NCBI RefSeq assembly: GCF_017798205.1
Contig: NZ_CP060010.1
Coordinates: forward strand, 496,001-560,000
From: Cognatishimia activa
GTDB taxonomy: Bacteria > Pseudomonadota > Alphaproteobacteria > Rhodobacterales > Rhodobacteraceae
Length of the DNA: 64,000 bases
Direction: 5' to 3'
Part shown: piece by piece, positions 21,098-31,970 of the stretch
How positions within the stretch are numbered: the first letter of the stretch is position 1
Layout: the number at the start of each line of letters is the position of its first letter
Notes under the pieces: model-generated
Seen by the model: only the letters and a program-made list of their open reading frames with translations
Told to the model about the DNA's origin: nothing
Databases searched by the model: none
Translations under genes and position numbers: made by a program

Positions 21098-22258
21098 ATG
21101 ACCCTTGCGTCCACTTCAGCACCGACTGCCTGCCTTGCTATGGCCGATGGAACCCTGTTTTACGGACGCGGATTTGGCGCAACCGGCGAAACGGTCGCGG
21201 AACTCTGTTTCAACACAGCAATGACCGGCTACCAAGAGATCATGACCGACCCATCCTATGCGGGCCAGATCGTGACGTTCACCTTCCCACACATCGGCAA
21301 CACGGGCGTCACCCCAGAGGATGACGAGACCGCTGATCCGGTCGCGGCGGGCATGGTTGTAAAATGGGACCCAACCGAGCCATCCAACTGGCGTTCCACC
21401 GGACATCTGTCGGACTGGCTCGCGTCTCGCGGCCGCATCGCCATCGGAGGCGTCGACACCCGCCGCCTGACCCGCGCGATCCGTCAAGCGGGTGCGCCGC
21501 ATGTGGCGATTGCGCATGATCCTGAGGGCAAGTTTGACACCGACGCTCTGGTCGCAAAGGCGCGCGAATTCGTGGGGCTAGAAGGACTGGATTTGGCCAA
21601 AGAGGTGACCTGCGCGCAGAGCTACAAATGGGACGAAATGCGGTGGGCTTGGCCTGAGGGCTACACGCGTCAGGAAAACGCACGCCACAAGGTCGTCGCG
21701 ATCGATTTTGGTGCAAAACGCAATATTCTGCGGTCTCTGGCGTCAGCGGGCTGCGATGTGACCGTTCTGCCCGCAACCGCGACCGCCGAAGAAATCCTCG
21801 CGCACAGCCCAGACGGTGTTTTCCTGTCCAATGGTCCCGGCGACCCAGCAGCGACTGGCGAATATGCCGTGCCCATGATCCAAGAAATCCTGAAAGCAGA
21901 CCTGCCGGTCTTTGGCATTTGCTTGGGCCACCAGATGCTGGCCCTGGCGCTTGGCGGTCAGACCATCAAAATGAACCACGGCCACCATGGCGCGAACCAT
22001 CCGGTCAAGGATCACGAAACCGGCAAGGTCGAGATCACCTCGATGAACCACGGTTTCGCGGTCGACAGCGCCACCCTGCCTGATCACGTCATGGAAACGC
22101 ATACATCGCTCTTTGACGGCTCTAACTGCGGCATCCGCATCAAAGACAAGCCGGTCTATTCCGTGCAGCACCACCCAGAGGCCAGCCCGGGCCCGCAGGA
22201 CAGCTTTTATCTGTTTGAGCGTTTCGCAGCCTATATGGACGAGGCAAAAGCGGCCTGA
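21098..22258 (+). CDS. carA: Carbamoyl-phosphate synthase small subunit
   Basis: 386 residues from ATG 21098 with GGAG 9 bases upstream. It is the glutamine amidotransferase subunit that feeds ammonia to CarB for arginine and pyrimidine synthesis. The N-terminal CarA domain (GRGFGATGETVAELCFNTAM, TFTFPHIGNTG) is followed by a class I amidotransferase domain with nucleophile Cys in FGICLGHQM and the His-Glu pair in QHHPEASPG. The length is normal. The partner carB is 26 kb away at 48441 on the same strand, so the two are not an operon. Confidence 0.97.
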   Translation: MTLASTSAPTACLAMADGTLFYGRGFGATGETVAELCFNTAMTGYQEIMTDPSYAGQIVTFTFPHIGNTGVTPEDDETADPVAAGMVVKWDPTEPSNWRSTGHLSDWLASRGRIAIGGVDTRRLTRAIRQAGAPHVAIAHDPEGKFDTDALVAKAREFVGLEGLDLAKEVTCAQSYKWDEMRWAWPEGYTRQENARHKVVAIDFGAKRNILRSLASAGCDVTVLPATATAEEILAHSPDGVFLSNGPGDPAATGEYAVPMIQEILKADLPVFGICLGHQMLALALGGQTIKMNHGHHGANHPVKDHETGKVEITSMNHGFAVDSATLPDHVMETHTSLFDGSNCGIRIKDKPVYSVQHHPEASPGPQDSFYLFERFAAYMDEAKAA

Positions 22259-22341
22259 CCCGCGCGAATTCTCGTAAAACTTTAAGCATTCGGTAATTTT
22301 TCGCCTCCAGACTAGCGACAGCACTCTGGAGGCGAAGTTTT

Positions 22342-24240
22342 ATGGGCTATCAAAACGCAGCCCTCTCAGACCTGGCGCAACGCGCGCATAACGATCCGCA
22401 TCTTGGCGCTGGTCGGCGATTGCTCGAGGCGGGGCACATAAGCTCTCTACAGTTCTTCTACGCGAAACAACGCCTCAAGGTCTGGGACACCAGCTTAACG
22501 GACGTTCTGATCTCCAATGGGTGGATCACAGAAACCCAGGCTCTTGTGGCCTTGGCGGCAGAGCTTCAGACCGAGGTGATCGACCTTGGACAAGCACCAC
22601 CTGACCAGCGTCTCAAACAATTTCTACGACCCGAGATGTGCCTGAAACACGCAGTCGTGCCATGGATTGAGACGCCGGGGCAGCTGATCCTGGCCACAAG
22701 TCGGCCTGAAAAGTTTGAGCGCCTTCGCCCCCATTTGCCCGCCAATATCCGTCTGCCCAAAATGGTTTTGGCCAAGGAGCGAGACATCCAGAATGTGGTG
22801 GCCCAGATGCACGGAGCCTCTCTGACGCGGGCCTGTGAGACGCGTTTGGCAAAAGCGCTAAGCTGCCGAGGCTGGGCGCAGACACTCTGGCTTCGTTTGG
22901 CCTGTGTCGCGACGCTTTGCTTGGCGATGACTGCTTTGTTCTACATTGCCCCAGAGTTCAGTATCAGCTTGTTGGTTCTGTTGACCATGGGTTTTCTCTT
23001 GATTGGTATTGCGATGAAATGCGTGGCCTTGGCCGCCAGCAGACAGGCCACTCCCGCGCTTGAGAAAAAGGCACAAAAGCGCTCAGGTCGTCTGCCTAGA
23101 ATCTCTGTTCTGGTGCCGCTTTTCAAAGAAACCGAGATCGCGGACGCCCTGATCCACAGGCTCCGCGCGCTCACCTATCCGCGGGCACTTTTGGATGTCG
23201 TGCTGGTGCTCGAAGAAAAAGACCTGCTTACACAGGACACGCTTGCACGCACGACTTTGCCGCAGTGGATGCGCGTTGTGAAAGTGCCTCAGGGTAGCAG
23301 GCTTACCACCAAACCCCGCGCCATGAACTATGCCCTGGATTTCTGCCGAGGCGACATCATAGGTATCTGGGACGCCGAAGATGCGCCGGACCCGCGCCAG
23401 CTTGAAACTATCGCCGCGCATTTTGCCAATGCCGCACCGGATGTGGCCTGTGTGCAGGGGATTCTGGACTATTATAATCCCGAAACCAACTGGATCTCAC
23501 GCTGCTTTACGCTCGAGTATTCAATGTGGTTCCGCATTATACTGCGCGGCATGGCCCGCATTGGTGTGCCGATCCCACTCGGTGGTACAACGCTTTTCAT
23601 GCGCCGAGATGTCCTGGAACGTATTGGCCGGTGGGACGCGCATAACGTCACCGAAGACGCGGACCTCGGCATCCGTCTGGCGCGATTTGGGTATCGCACC
23701 GAACTGTCCCTCACTGTCACCCAAGAAGAAGCTACCTGCCGCTTTCGGTCCTGGGTTCGACAAAGGTCGCGTTGGCTTAAGGGCTATATGATCACCTATT
23801 TGGTGCATATGAAACGTCCGGGCCGTCTGCTGCAATCTCTTGGGCTCGGACGGTTCATCGGGCTCAATGTCATCCTTCTCGCGGCCCTTATGCAGTTCCT
23901 GCTTGCGCCAGTTCTGTGGTGTTTCTGGCTTTTGGCCTTTGGTCTGTCAGAACCGCTGGGTCTCGCAGATTTGTCGCCGCATCTTTTAGGGGCCTCAATG
24001 GTGACCCTTGGGGCCGCAACCCTCATTGATTTCACGATCGCAGGCCTCTCGATGCGGGGTCAAAACAGGCGAGGCCTGATCCCTTGGGTCATCTGCTTTG
24101 TGATCTATTTCCCAATGGCGACGATTGCGGCCTATAAGGCTCTATTTGAGCTGATCTTTCGGCCATTTTTCTGGGACAAAACCACCCACGGGCAAACCGC
24201 CGAAGGCCAGACTGCGGGGTATTCAGCTGTCAGCACTTAG
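22342..24240 (+). CDS. Membrane glycosyltransferase, family 2
   Basis: 632 residues, GGAGG 10 bases before ATG. The N-terminal about 150 residues resemble the MshEN/type II secretion ATPase N-domain (a c-di-GMP-binding type in some proteins): LLEAGHISSLQFFYAKQRL, LAAELQTEVIDLG. Two membrane helices (about 183-225) precede a GT2 catalytic domain with ISVLVPLFKE, DAEDAPDPRQL, EDADLGIRLAR and RQRSRWLKGYM, the ExDxxxR and QxxRW motifs of processive transferases. Further helices end the protein. It probably makes or exports a surface polysaccharide; the sugar is unknown. Its end overlaps the convergent GntR gene by 18 bp. Confidence 0.88.
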   Translation: MGYQNAALSDLAQRAHNDPHLGAGRRLLEAGHISSLQFFYAKQRLKVWDTSLTDVLISNGWITETQALVALAAELQTEVIDLGQAPPDQRLKQFLRPEMCLKHAVVPWIETPGQLILATSRPEKFERLRPHLPANIRLPKMVLAKERDIQNVVAQMHGASLTRACETRLAKALSCRGWAQTLWLRLACVATLCLAMTALFYIAPEFSISLLVLLTMGFLLIGIAMKCVALAASRQATPALEKKAQKRSGRLPRISVLVPLFKETEIADALIHRLRALTYPRALLDVVLVLEEKDLLTQDTLARTTLPQWMRVVKVPQGSRLTTKPRAMNYALDFCRGDIIGIWDAEDAPDPRQLETIAAHFANAAPDVACVQGILDYYNPETNWISRCFTLEYSMWFRIILRGMARIGVPIPLGGTTLFMRRDVLERIGRWDAHNVTEDADLGIRLARFGYRTELSLTVTQEEATCRFRSWVRQRSRWLKGYMITYLVHMKRPGRLLQSLGLGRFIGLNVILLAALMQFLLAPVLWCFWLLAFGLSEPLGLADLSPHLLGASMVTLGAATLIDFTIAGLSMRGQNRRGLIPWVICFVIYFPMATIAAYKALFELIFRPFFWDKTTHGQTAEGQTAGYSAVST

Positions 24241-24861
24241 TTTGATGCGTGTTTCAAAAGCCTCGGAAATATGACTTTTGAGCGCCCGATAGGCGCCATC
24301 CTCGTCGCGGTTGGCGATAGCCTCAACTATAGCCGCATGCTCTTGCAACGCCACAACGCCCCGCCCTTCCACCGCCAAAGACGTGGTCGCCATCAAGGCC
24401 ATCGTGCGGTGAACCAGATCCAATTGCTGCACCAGATACCGGTTGTGGGACGCCAGATGGATCATTTTGTGAAACCGCCGGTTCGCGCGGGACAGAGCCG
24501 TGGGATCGTCGACAATTGCTTTGTCTTCTTCGACCATGTCGCGCAGCACTTTAACCTCTTCGACCGCCGCATGGCGCGCAGCCAGCCGTGCCGCAAGACC
24601 TTCGAGTTCGGTACGCACCAGATAAAGCTCCGAAAGTTGGTTGTGATCTAGGGATGCGACAATCAAGCTCCGCCCATCGCGCGCCAGCAACGATTGTGTT
24701 TCCAACCGCTGCAAGGCCTCGCGGATTGGCGTGCGCGACACCCCAAAGCGCTCTGCCAGATCGCTTTCAACCAAACGATCCCCTGGCTTATATTCGCCAT
24801 GATCAATCGCCTCCAAAATCAGCGAATAGGCGTCCCGGGTTTGCCCGCGGTTTTGGCTCAT
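24223..24861 (-). CDS. GntR-family regulator (FadR/FCD subgroup)
   Basis: 212 residues. The N-terminal winged helix is YKPGDRLVESDLAERFGVSR then TPIREALQRLE. The C-terminal FCD helical domain shows the metal or ligand residues in RRFHKMIHLASHN (Asp/His type) and LQEHAAIVEAI. Such proteins sense small carboxylic acids. The target is unknown; the divergent neighbour is a HAD nucleotidase gene at 24958. Confidence 0.9.
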   Translation of the reverse strand: MSQNRGQTRDAYSLILEAIDHGEYKPGDRLVESDLAERFGVSRTPIREALQRLETQSLLARDGRSLIVASLDHNQLSELYLVRTELEGLAARLAARHAAVEEVKVLRDMVEEDKAIVDDPTALSRANRRFHKMIHLASHNRYLVQQLDLVHRTMALMATTSLAVEGRGVVALQEHAAIVEAIANRDEDGAYRALKSHISEAFETRIKLSADS

Positions 24862-24957
24862 GGTGTCTCTCCTCAGAATGCGACAGACTATGCATCCCCT
24901 TGATTAACTTGCAAGGGACAGATTGACACCGCGCCCAAGCCTCCTAGGGTCTCGCAC

Positions 24958-25602
24958 ATGCCAAAACACGCTTTCTCTCATGTGACCACCTGGGTCTTTG
25001 ATCTGGACCACACGCTTTATCCGCCCGAAATGAGGCTTTTTGATCAGATCGAAGACCGCATGACCCGCTATGTCATGCGCGAAGTCGGCGTAGACCAAGC
25101 CGAAGCCGACCGCCTTCGCGCCACCTATTGGCGCGACTACGGCACCACGCTTGCTGGCCTCATGCGTGTTCACGATATTGATCCTGATCCCTATCTGCAC
25201 GAAGTCCACGATATCGATTTCTCCGTGCTCGATCCCGATCCGCAACTGGCCGACATGATCACAAGTTTACCGGGGCGCAAGATCGTCTACACCAATGGCT
25301 CAGCCCCCTATGCGCGCAACGTTCTCGCAGCTCGCGGGCTCAGCGCCCCTTTTGAAAAGATCTATGGCATTGAACACGCTGGATACTTTCCGAAACCGGA
25401 ACGCATCGCCTTTGAAACTGTATTCTCCAAAGACGGGCTGGACCCAACGAAAGCCGCCATGTTCGAAGACGATCACCGCAACCTGAAGGTTCCACACGAA
25501 ATGGGTCTAAAAACCGTTTACGTCGCACCAGACGCCAAAGACGAACGACACCTCCAGCACCACACAAACGACCTTGGTGCGTTCCTAAGCCAGCTTCTCT
25601 GA
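24958..25602 (+). CDS. HAD-family pyrimidine 5-prime-nucleotidase
   Basis: 214 residues. HAD motif I is WVFDLDHTLYPP, motif II VYTNGS, the motif III Lys is in YFPKPERIAF and motif IV is MFEDDHRNL. The cap and DLDHTLYP variant are those of SDT1/PhoE-like pyrimidine 5-prime-nucleotidases, which dephosphorylate UMP/CMP or related phosphates. Single gene with a short leader behind the divergent regulator. Confidence 0.88.
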   Translation: MPKHAFSHVTTWVFDLDHTLYPPEMRLFDQIEDRMTRYVMREVGVDQAEADRLRATYWRDYGTTLAGLMRVHDIDPDPYLHEVHDIDFSVLDPDPQLADMITSLPGRKIVYTNGSAPYARNVLAARGLSAPFEKIYGIEHAGYFPKPERIAFETVFSKDGLDPTKAAMFEDDHRNLKVPHEMGLKTVYVAPDAKDERHLQHHTNDLGAFLSQLL

Positions 25603-25718
25603 CCAGCATTCATCTTGCCCGAAATACTCAAATCCAACATGGGCTGCACGCGCAGCGGCAAGTTGCCTCTTTCCCGCCCCGCGCAACAAGCCTAGATATC
25701 AGGCAAAGAGGAGTGCCC

Positions 25719-26918
25719 ATGAGCGCGCAGCATTTCGATATCGTGATTTCGGGCGGGGGCATCGCTGGCCTGACCGCAGCAGCCGCTTTGGCGCAAGCGG
25801 GTTTCACCGTGCAATGCCTTGATCCCGCGCCTCCAATCACGGACCGCGAGACCAAAGGCGCGGATATGCGCACCACGGCATTCCTGCAGCCTGCACAGGC
25901 ATTGCTCGAGCGCGCCGGGCTCTGGTCGCGGCTCGAGAACCACGCCGCAGCGCTTCAGGTCATGCGGATTGTGGACGCGGGGGGAGAAACGCCCAAAGCG
26001 CGGATCGTCAAAGAATTCAATGCATCCGAAATTTCGGAGAAGCCGTTTGGCTGGAACCTGCCCAATTGGCTCTTGCGCCGCGAAATTGTGGCGCATCTTC
26101 AAACCCTGCCTAATGTGGATCTGCGTCTGGGCACAGGCACCAAAGCACTGTTCACACGAGCCGCCGAAGCCCGCGTCACCCTCAGCGATGACGGCGTCAG
26201 CACCTGCAAACTCGTGATCGCCGCCGATGGGCGAGGCTCTCCGATGCGCGAGGCGGCCGGTATTCCAGTGCGCACCACGCGCTATGGCCAGAAAGCCCTG
26301 GCCCTCGCGGTGACCCACCCTATTCCCCATGAAAACGTCTCAACCGAGATCCACCGAACAGGTGGTCCCTTCACGCTGGTACCGCTTCCAGACCGCGAAG
26401 GCCTGCCCTGCTCTGCGCTGGTATGGATGGAGCGCAGCGCCAAGGCGCAGGCCCTCTTTGCTCTGAACGATCAAGAATTTGAAGAGGCGATGACAACGCG
26501 CAGCGCGGGTCTCTACGGACCTCTCAAGCTGGCCTCGCAACGCACTATTTGGCCGATCATCAGCCAAGTTGCTGCACGTATGTCTGGTGAACGCATCGCT
26601 CTGATCGCAGAGGCTGCACACGTCGTGCCGCCGATCGGGGCGCAGGGGCTCAATATGTCCTTGGCTGACCTTGGCGCTCTGTTGGATCTGGCACAGACCT
26701 CGCCGGATTCACTCGGAAGCCGCGACATGCTGGACGCCTATCATCAGAAACGCCATGGCGACATCAGTCTTCGGGTGCGCGGCATCGATATGCTGAACCG
26801 CGCCTCGATGGTTGAAGCTCCGCTTTTACGCGACGCGCGTGCTATGGGGCTTAATGCGCTTTACGGGCTGGCCCCGGTGCGCAAAACACTCATGCAAATG
26901 GGTCTTGGTGTGCGGTAA
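25719..26918 (+). CDS. UbiH/COQ6-family FAD monooxygenase
   Basis: 399 residues from ATG 25719, set by GAGGAG 5 bases upstream (a GTG two codons earlier is less favoured). The FAD-binding fold begins DIVISGGGIAGLTAAAALAQAG, with DGRGSPMR in the middle and AEAAHVVPPIGAQGLNMSLAD near residue 300. The last segment replaces the canonical GDAAH with AEAAH. The family hydroxylates the ubiquinone ring; which position cannot be told. Orientation and spacing suggest transcription on its own. Confidence 0.87.
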   Translation: MSAQHFDIVISGGGIAGLTAAAALAQAGFTVQCLDPAPPITDRETKGADMRTTAFLQPAQALLERAGLWSRLENHAAALQVMRIVDAGGETPKARIVKEFNASEISEKPFGWNLPNWLLRREIVAHLQTLPNVDLRLGTGTKALFTRAAEARVTLSDDGVSTCKLVIAADGRGSPMREAAGIPVRTTRYGQKALALAVTHPIPHENVSTEIHRTGGPFTLVPLPDREGLPCSALVWMERSAKAQALFALNDQEFEEAMTTRSAGLYGPLKLASQRTIWPIISQVAARMSGERIALIAEAAHVVPPIGAQGLNMSLADLGALLDLAQTSPDSLGSRDMLDAYHQKRHGDISLRVRGIDMLNRASMVEAPLLRDARAMGLNALYGLAPVRKTLMQMGLGVR

Positions 26919-26970
26919 GACGGTTTGCGTGGCAAACCGCCTGTTGAGTATTTAGAGCAAGATGAAAGCC

Positions 26971-28095
26971 CTAGAGCACCTGATCCAAGGCCGCCTTTAG
27001 GCGCGCTACGGTGGCGTGCACATCATAGAGCTTGTCCAGACCAAAGAGCCCAAGCCGGAAGGTCATGAAGCCCTCTGGCTCATCACATGCCAATGGCACG
27101 CCTGCCGCGATCTGCATACCTAAAGCGCTGAATTTGCTCCCGTTTTGGATGGCCGGGTCGTCTGTGTAGCTGACCACGACTCCCGGTGCTCCGAACCCTT
27201 CGGCGGCGACAGAGGTCACGCCCTTGCCCTTGAGCATCGCGCGCACCTGATTGCCAAGTTCCCATTGAGCCTCGCGCAATTTTTCAAAGCCGTAGTCCCG
27301 CGTCTCTAGCATCGTATCGCGGAAGGCTTTCAGCGCATCGGTCGGCATGGTGGCGTGATAGGCATGGCCGCCGCCCTCATAGGCCTGCATGATGCCATGC
27401 CATTTTTTGAGATCGATGGCGAAACTGTCGCTTTCGGTCTGATCCAGCCGCGCCAAGGCGCGTTCGCCCATCATCACAAGACCAGCCGACGGAGACGCAG
27501 ACCACCCTTTTTGCGGCGCCGAGATCAGCACATCAACGCCGGTCGCCTTCATGTCGACCCAGGCGCAACCCGATGCGATACAATCCAGTACCATCAGGGC
27601 ACCGACCTCATGAGCCGCGGCTGCCATGGCCGTCACATAGTCATCAGGCAGGATCACACCTGCTGAGGTCTCCACATGCGGTGCAAAGACCACATCCGGC
27701 TGCTGCTCGTGGATCTTGGCCACCACCTCTTCGATTGGAGCAGGTGCGAAGGGTTCGGTGATGCCATTGCCGGTTTGGCGTGCCTTCATCACGGTGCTTT
27801 CGGCGGCGAAGCCTCCGGCTTCAAAAATCTGGCTCCAGCGGTAGGAGAACCAGCCGTTGCGCACCACAAGCGTTTTGGCATCGCGGGCGAACTGACGGGC
27901 GACGGCTTCCATCCCGTAGGTGCCACCGCCGGGGATCAGGGCCACCGCGTCGGCATTGTAGACCTCTTTTAGCATTCCCGAGATGTCGCGCATGACTTGC
28001 TGAAAACTCGCGGACATGTGGTTAAGTGAGCGGTCAGTGAAGACCACGGAAAATTCGTCCAAGCCGTCGGGATCAATCGTGTTCAGCAATGCCAT
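26971..28095 (-). CDS. Class V aminotransferase (alanine-glyoxylate type)
   Basis: 374 residues from ATG 28095 with GGAGG 5 bases upstream. Pyridoxal-phosphate enzyme: PGGGTYGMEAVARQF in the cofactor-phosphate loop, HVETSAGV, VLDCIASG with the ring-binding Asp, and SAPQKGWSASP with the Schiff-base Lys. Family members use serine, alanine or glyoxylate. A role in glycine/serine or C2 metabolism is likely, but the substrate is not determined by sequence. Confidence 0.87.
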   Translation of the reverse strand: MALLNTIDPDGLDEFSVVFTDRSLNHMSASFQQVMRDISGMLKEVYNADAVALIPGGGTYGMEAVARQFARDAKTLVVRNGWFSYRWSQIFEAGGFAAESTVMKARQTGNGITEPFAPAPIEEVVAKIHEQQPDVVFAPHVETSAGVILPDDYVTAMAAAAHEVGALMVLDCIASGCAWVDMKATGVDVLISAPQKGWSASPSAGLVMMGERALARLDQTESDSFAIDLKKWHGIMQAYEGGGHAYHATMPTDALKAFRDTMLETRDYGFEKLREAQWELGNQVRAMLKGKGVTSVAAEGFGAPGVVVSYTDDPAIQNGSKFSALGMQIAAGVPLACDEPEGFMTFRLGLFGLDKLYDVHATVARLKAALDQVL

Positions 28096-28187
28096 AGGTT
28101 CCTCCGAAATCATCTTCTTAGATATAGTGGCGGCCAAACTCCAAGCTGCCTAGGGCTAAATCGACGCATTCTTGGTTTGGATCAGAC

Positions 28188-28643
28188 CTAAAGCGGTCCG
28201 GGCCTGCGCTCTTCGCTAAGCAGCACATTGGCTTCGACATCCCCCACCCCAGGCAGTGTCATAATCCGGCGACGCAGCACACGTTCGAAATCAGCGATAT
28301 CGCGGGCGGTGACGCGCAGGCGATAGTCATACATGCCCAGGACGTGTTCGACCCGCTGCACTTCGGGGATAGCGGTTACGGCGCGCTCGAAATCATCAAG
28401 GCTCACGCGGCCTTTGGTAGCGAGCTTGACGCCAAGAAAGACGGTCACGCCAAAGCCCAGTTTCTCGCGATCCAGATCGAGGGTGCGCCCAGCTAGGATG
28501 CCCTCGGACTCTAACCGTTTGATGCGACGCCAAGTAGCTGGCTGGCTGAGGTCAAGCTTCCGCCCCAAGGCACCCGCAGATTGGGTGGCGTCTTCGCTGA
28601 GAGATTTGATCAGCGCGCGGTCGATGTCGTCCAGATCGATCAT
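28188..28643 (-). CDS. Lrp/AsnC-family regulator 1
   Basis: 151 residues. The N-terminal HTH (DDIDRALIKSLSEDATQSAG, LDLSQPATWRRIKRLESEGI) is followed by the RAM/ACT domain (GMYDYRLRVTARDIADFERV), which binds amino acids. Its ATG overlaps the stop of regulator 2, so the pair is made together and may form a mixed oligomer. Next to ilvC, a branched-chain amino acid response is plausible. Confidence 0.93.
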   Translation of the reverse strand: MIDLDDIDRALIKSLSEDATQSAGALGRKLDLSQPATWRRIKRLESEGILAGRTLDLDREKLGFGVTVFLGVKLATKGRVSLDDFERAVTAIPEVQRVEHVLGMYDYRLRVTARDIADFERVLRRRIMTLPGVGDVEANVLLSEERRPGPL

Positions 28644-29095
28644 AGCGGCAGACTTTCTTCGGCTTTGATGCGGGCGACATGCATCAAGGCTTCAATGTCA
28701 GCGATATGGGGTAAGGCGAGGATCTCGTCGCGGTAGATCTGTTGATAGTGCGGCATGTCCCGCGCAATCACGGACAGACGCACATCGACACGACCGAGGA
28801 AGGTCTGAATCTCGATGACTTCGGCGATCTCGCGGGCTGCTTCGATGAAATCGTCAAAGGCGCGGGTCTGGGTTTTGTCGAGTGTCACGCGCAAAGACAC
28901 CTCGACCTCAAAGCCCAATGCGCGCCAGTCGATGACCGCGCGGATGCCGCGCAGGATACCTGCCTCGCGCAGACGTTCCAGCCGCCGCGTAAGCCGCGAG
29001 GCGGTGACGCCCAAAGCGTCAGCGAGATCAGGAATCGACTGATCCGGATTGAATTGCATGCGCCGTAGAATGCGGCGATCGAGATCGTCAAGCAT
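28640..29095 (-). CDS. Lrp/AsnC-family regulator 2
   Basis: 151 residues: HTH DDLDRRILRRMQFNPDQSIP and LGVTASRLTRRLERLREAGI, then the RAM domain GRVDVRLSVIARDMPHYQQI. First gene of the pair, divergent from ilvC across a 140-bp AT-rich gap that is the likely target region. Confidence 0.93.
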   Translation of the reverse strand: MLDDLDRRILRRMQFNPDQSIPDLADALGVTASRLTRRLERLREAGILRGIRAVIDWRALGFEVEVSLRVTLDKTQTRAFDDFIEAAREIAEVIEIQTFLGRVDVRLSVIARDMPHYQQIYRDEILALPHIADIEALMHVARIKAEESLPL

Positions 29096-29142
29096 GAATA
29101 CGTCATTATTTTAAATTTCTGCGAATGAACAGCGCATAATGA

Positions 29143-30258
<1,116 letters not shown>

Positions 30259-30281
30259 GTCGGAGTTCTTCCGATTGCTCA

Positions 30282-30312
30282 GGCCTCGCCTTTTGGCGGG
30301 GCCTTTTCTTTT
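30282..30312 (+). terminator. Intrinsic terminator of ilvC
   Basis: GGCCTCGCC, loop TTTT, GGCGGGGCC with a T-rich tail, 24 bp after the ilvC stop. Confidence 0.92.
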
Positions 30313-30318
30313 GCCGCG

Positions 30319-30783
30319 TCAGGCCAAAAGCTCGGCCACGCTCTCGGTATAGCATTTGCCAAGAACATAGTCCCAACCACCTAGATACATATCACGACGC
30401 TTAAAGGCCTCTGGACCCCAGACGCGCCAGCCGCCATGCACCAGTGTGACTTTGCATTTGCCAAGCGGTGCGTTTTGAAAGCTGACGTCCAGCTTGGTCG
30501 CCATTTTGGATCCGTGTCCCGGATGCCAAGACGCCACAAAGCGTGCGCCCGGCGTGATTTCCATCACATGCCCCCAGACTGTGGCTGAACCGTCGAATTT
30601 GGTTTCAGTGATGGCCCCTCCGGGCTGCGCATCAACATGGACCGCTAGAGGGACCTGACCCTGCGCACCCGAGACCGAATGTTCCCTAACGGGCCACCAG
30701 CGATCTAAATGAAGGACGAAAATATCAAAGGCCGTCGCTGCGTCGCACTCGACGAGGACTCTCTTCTGTATCGGTGAAGGCAT
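30319..30783 (-). CDS. SRPBCC (AHSA1-like) protein
   Basis: 154 residues. Helix-grip fold pattern of the START/AHSA1 family: IQKRVLVECDAATAFDIFVL, FDGSATVWGHVMEITPG, and a long C-terminal helix (AFKRRDMYLGGWDYVLGK). It has no signal peptide. Small-ligand binding is expected, but the ligand and role are unknown. Confidence 0.8.
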   Translation of the reverse strand: MPSPIQKRVLVECDAATAFDIFVLHLDRWWPVREHSVSGAQGQVPLAVHVDAQPGGAITETKFDGSATVWGHVMEITPGARFVASWHPGHGSKMATKLDVSFQNAPLGKCKVTLVHGGWRVWGPEAFKRRDMYLGGWDYVLGKCYTESVAELLA

Positions 30784-31067
30784 AATGGTCTCCTTCTAAT
30801 TTTCACATGCAATCCCTACACTTAGGCCATCGCCCGCGTCTTTCGGTGATACACGTTCAAATCTGCGCTGCGCTCAATTTTGTTTTCAACTATGGTACGC
30901 AATCCATTTTTAAAATCAACCTAAAGCTTAATTTTTGGGCGACGGTGTAACAATTGGTTGAATCGAGTTGATTGCCAACTGACTTCAAGAGAGCGGTTTC
31001 ACACAGGAAACTTGCTTGACGCCACTCTGAAACAGGCAGAACGTGCGCGGGAATTTATGAGGGTACG

Positions 31068-31970
31068 ATGCCGGACATTCCCGTCAAATATTGGATCATG
31101 GTGGCCACGCTTGGGTTTGTCTGGGGATCGACTTTTCTCCTGACAGAACTGGCGATCGAAGACCTTTCGCCGCTATGGTTGGCGACCAGCCGTATCTGTC
31201 TTGGGTCTGTCCTCTTGACGCTCTTTTGGGGATTGCGCGGCTTCAAACTCTTCCCCGAAGAAAGCGCTTGGGGGCGCATGACTTTCGTTGCGATTTTCAG
31301 CTCGGTCGTGCCCTTCTTTCTGATCGGCTGGGGGCAACAATATGTGACCTCGGGCTTTGCAGGGATCAGCATGGCGGCAATCGCGCTGATGATTCTGCCC
31401 CTCGCGCATGTGTTCTTGCCAGATGAAAAGATGAACCTGCGAAAGGTCTTTGGTTTCGTCGTGGGCTTTATTGGCGTGGCCTTTTTGATGGGCGGCGATG
31501 TGCTGGCCTCATCCGGCAGCTCGATGGAAACGTGGGGGCGGTTCTCCCTGCTCGGTGCGACTGCGTGCTATGCAGTGTGTTCCATCGTGCTGCGCAAAAT
31601 GCCTGCAGCGGATCCGGTTGGCCTGTCCGCTGTGCTTTTGCTCATTGGTGCGGCGGTCATTCTTCCGATTGCTCTGATCGTCGAGGGCCTGCCTCCTGCG
31701 ATTCCGCAAGACACGTTGATCGTGATCGCCGTGCTTGGACTGATCCCGACGGCAGCCGCAAACCTTTTGCGCGTGCGCGTGATCCGCGAGGCGGGGTCCA
31801 CGTTCATGAGTCTCGTGAACTATCAGGTGCCCGTCTGGTCCGTGGTCATGGGCGCGCTCATTCTTGGCGAGCCTCTGCCCGCTACCATGCTCCTGGCGCT
31901 CTTGCTGATCCTCTCGGGCGTCGCAGTGTCACAATACGGCGCCCTCAAACGGATGTTCACGCGCAGCTAG
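31068..31970 (+). CDS. EamA/DMT-family transporter 1
   Basis: 300 residues with GAGGG upstream of ATG. Ten predicted helices in two EamA repeats (first [20 protein letters not shown], second [18 protein letters not shown]). Inner-membrane exporter or importer of small metabolites; the substrate is unknown. It ends four bases into the convergent glmM end. Confidence 0.87.
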   Translation: MPDIPVKYWIMVATLGFVWGSTFLLTELAIEDLSPLWLATSRICLGSVLLTLFWGLRGFKLFPEESAWGRMTFVAIFSSVVPFFLIGWGQQYVTSGFAGISMAAIALMILPLAHVFLPDEKMNLRKVFGFVVGFIGVAFLMGGDVLASSGSSMETWGRFSLLGATACYAVCSIVLRKMPAADPVGLSAVLLLIGAAVILPIALIVEGLPPAIPQDTLIVIAVLGLIPTAAANLLRVRVIREAGSTFMSLVNYQVPVWSVVMGALILGEPLPATMLLALLLILSGVAVSQYGALKRMFTRS

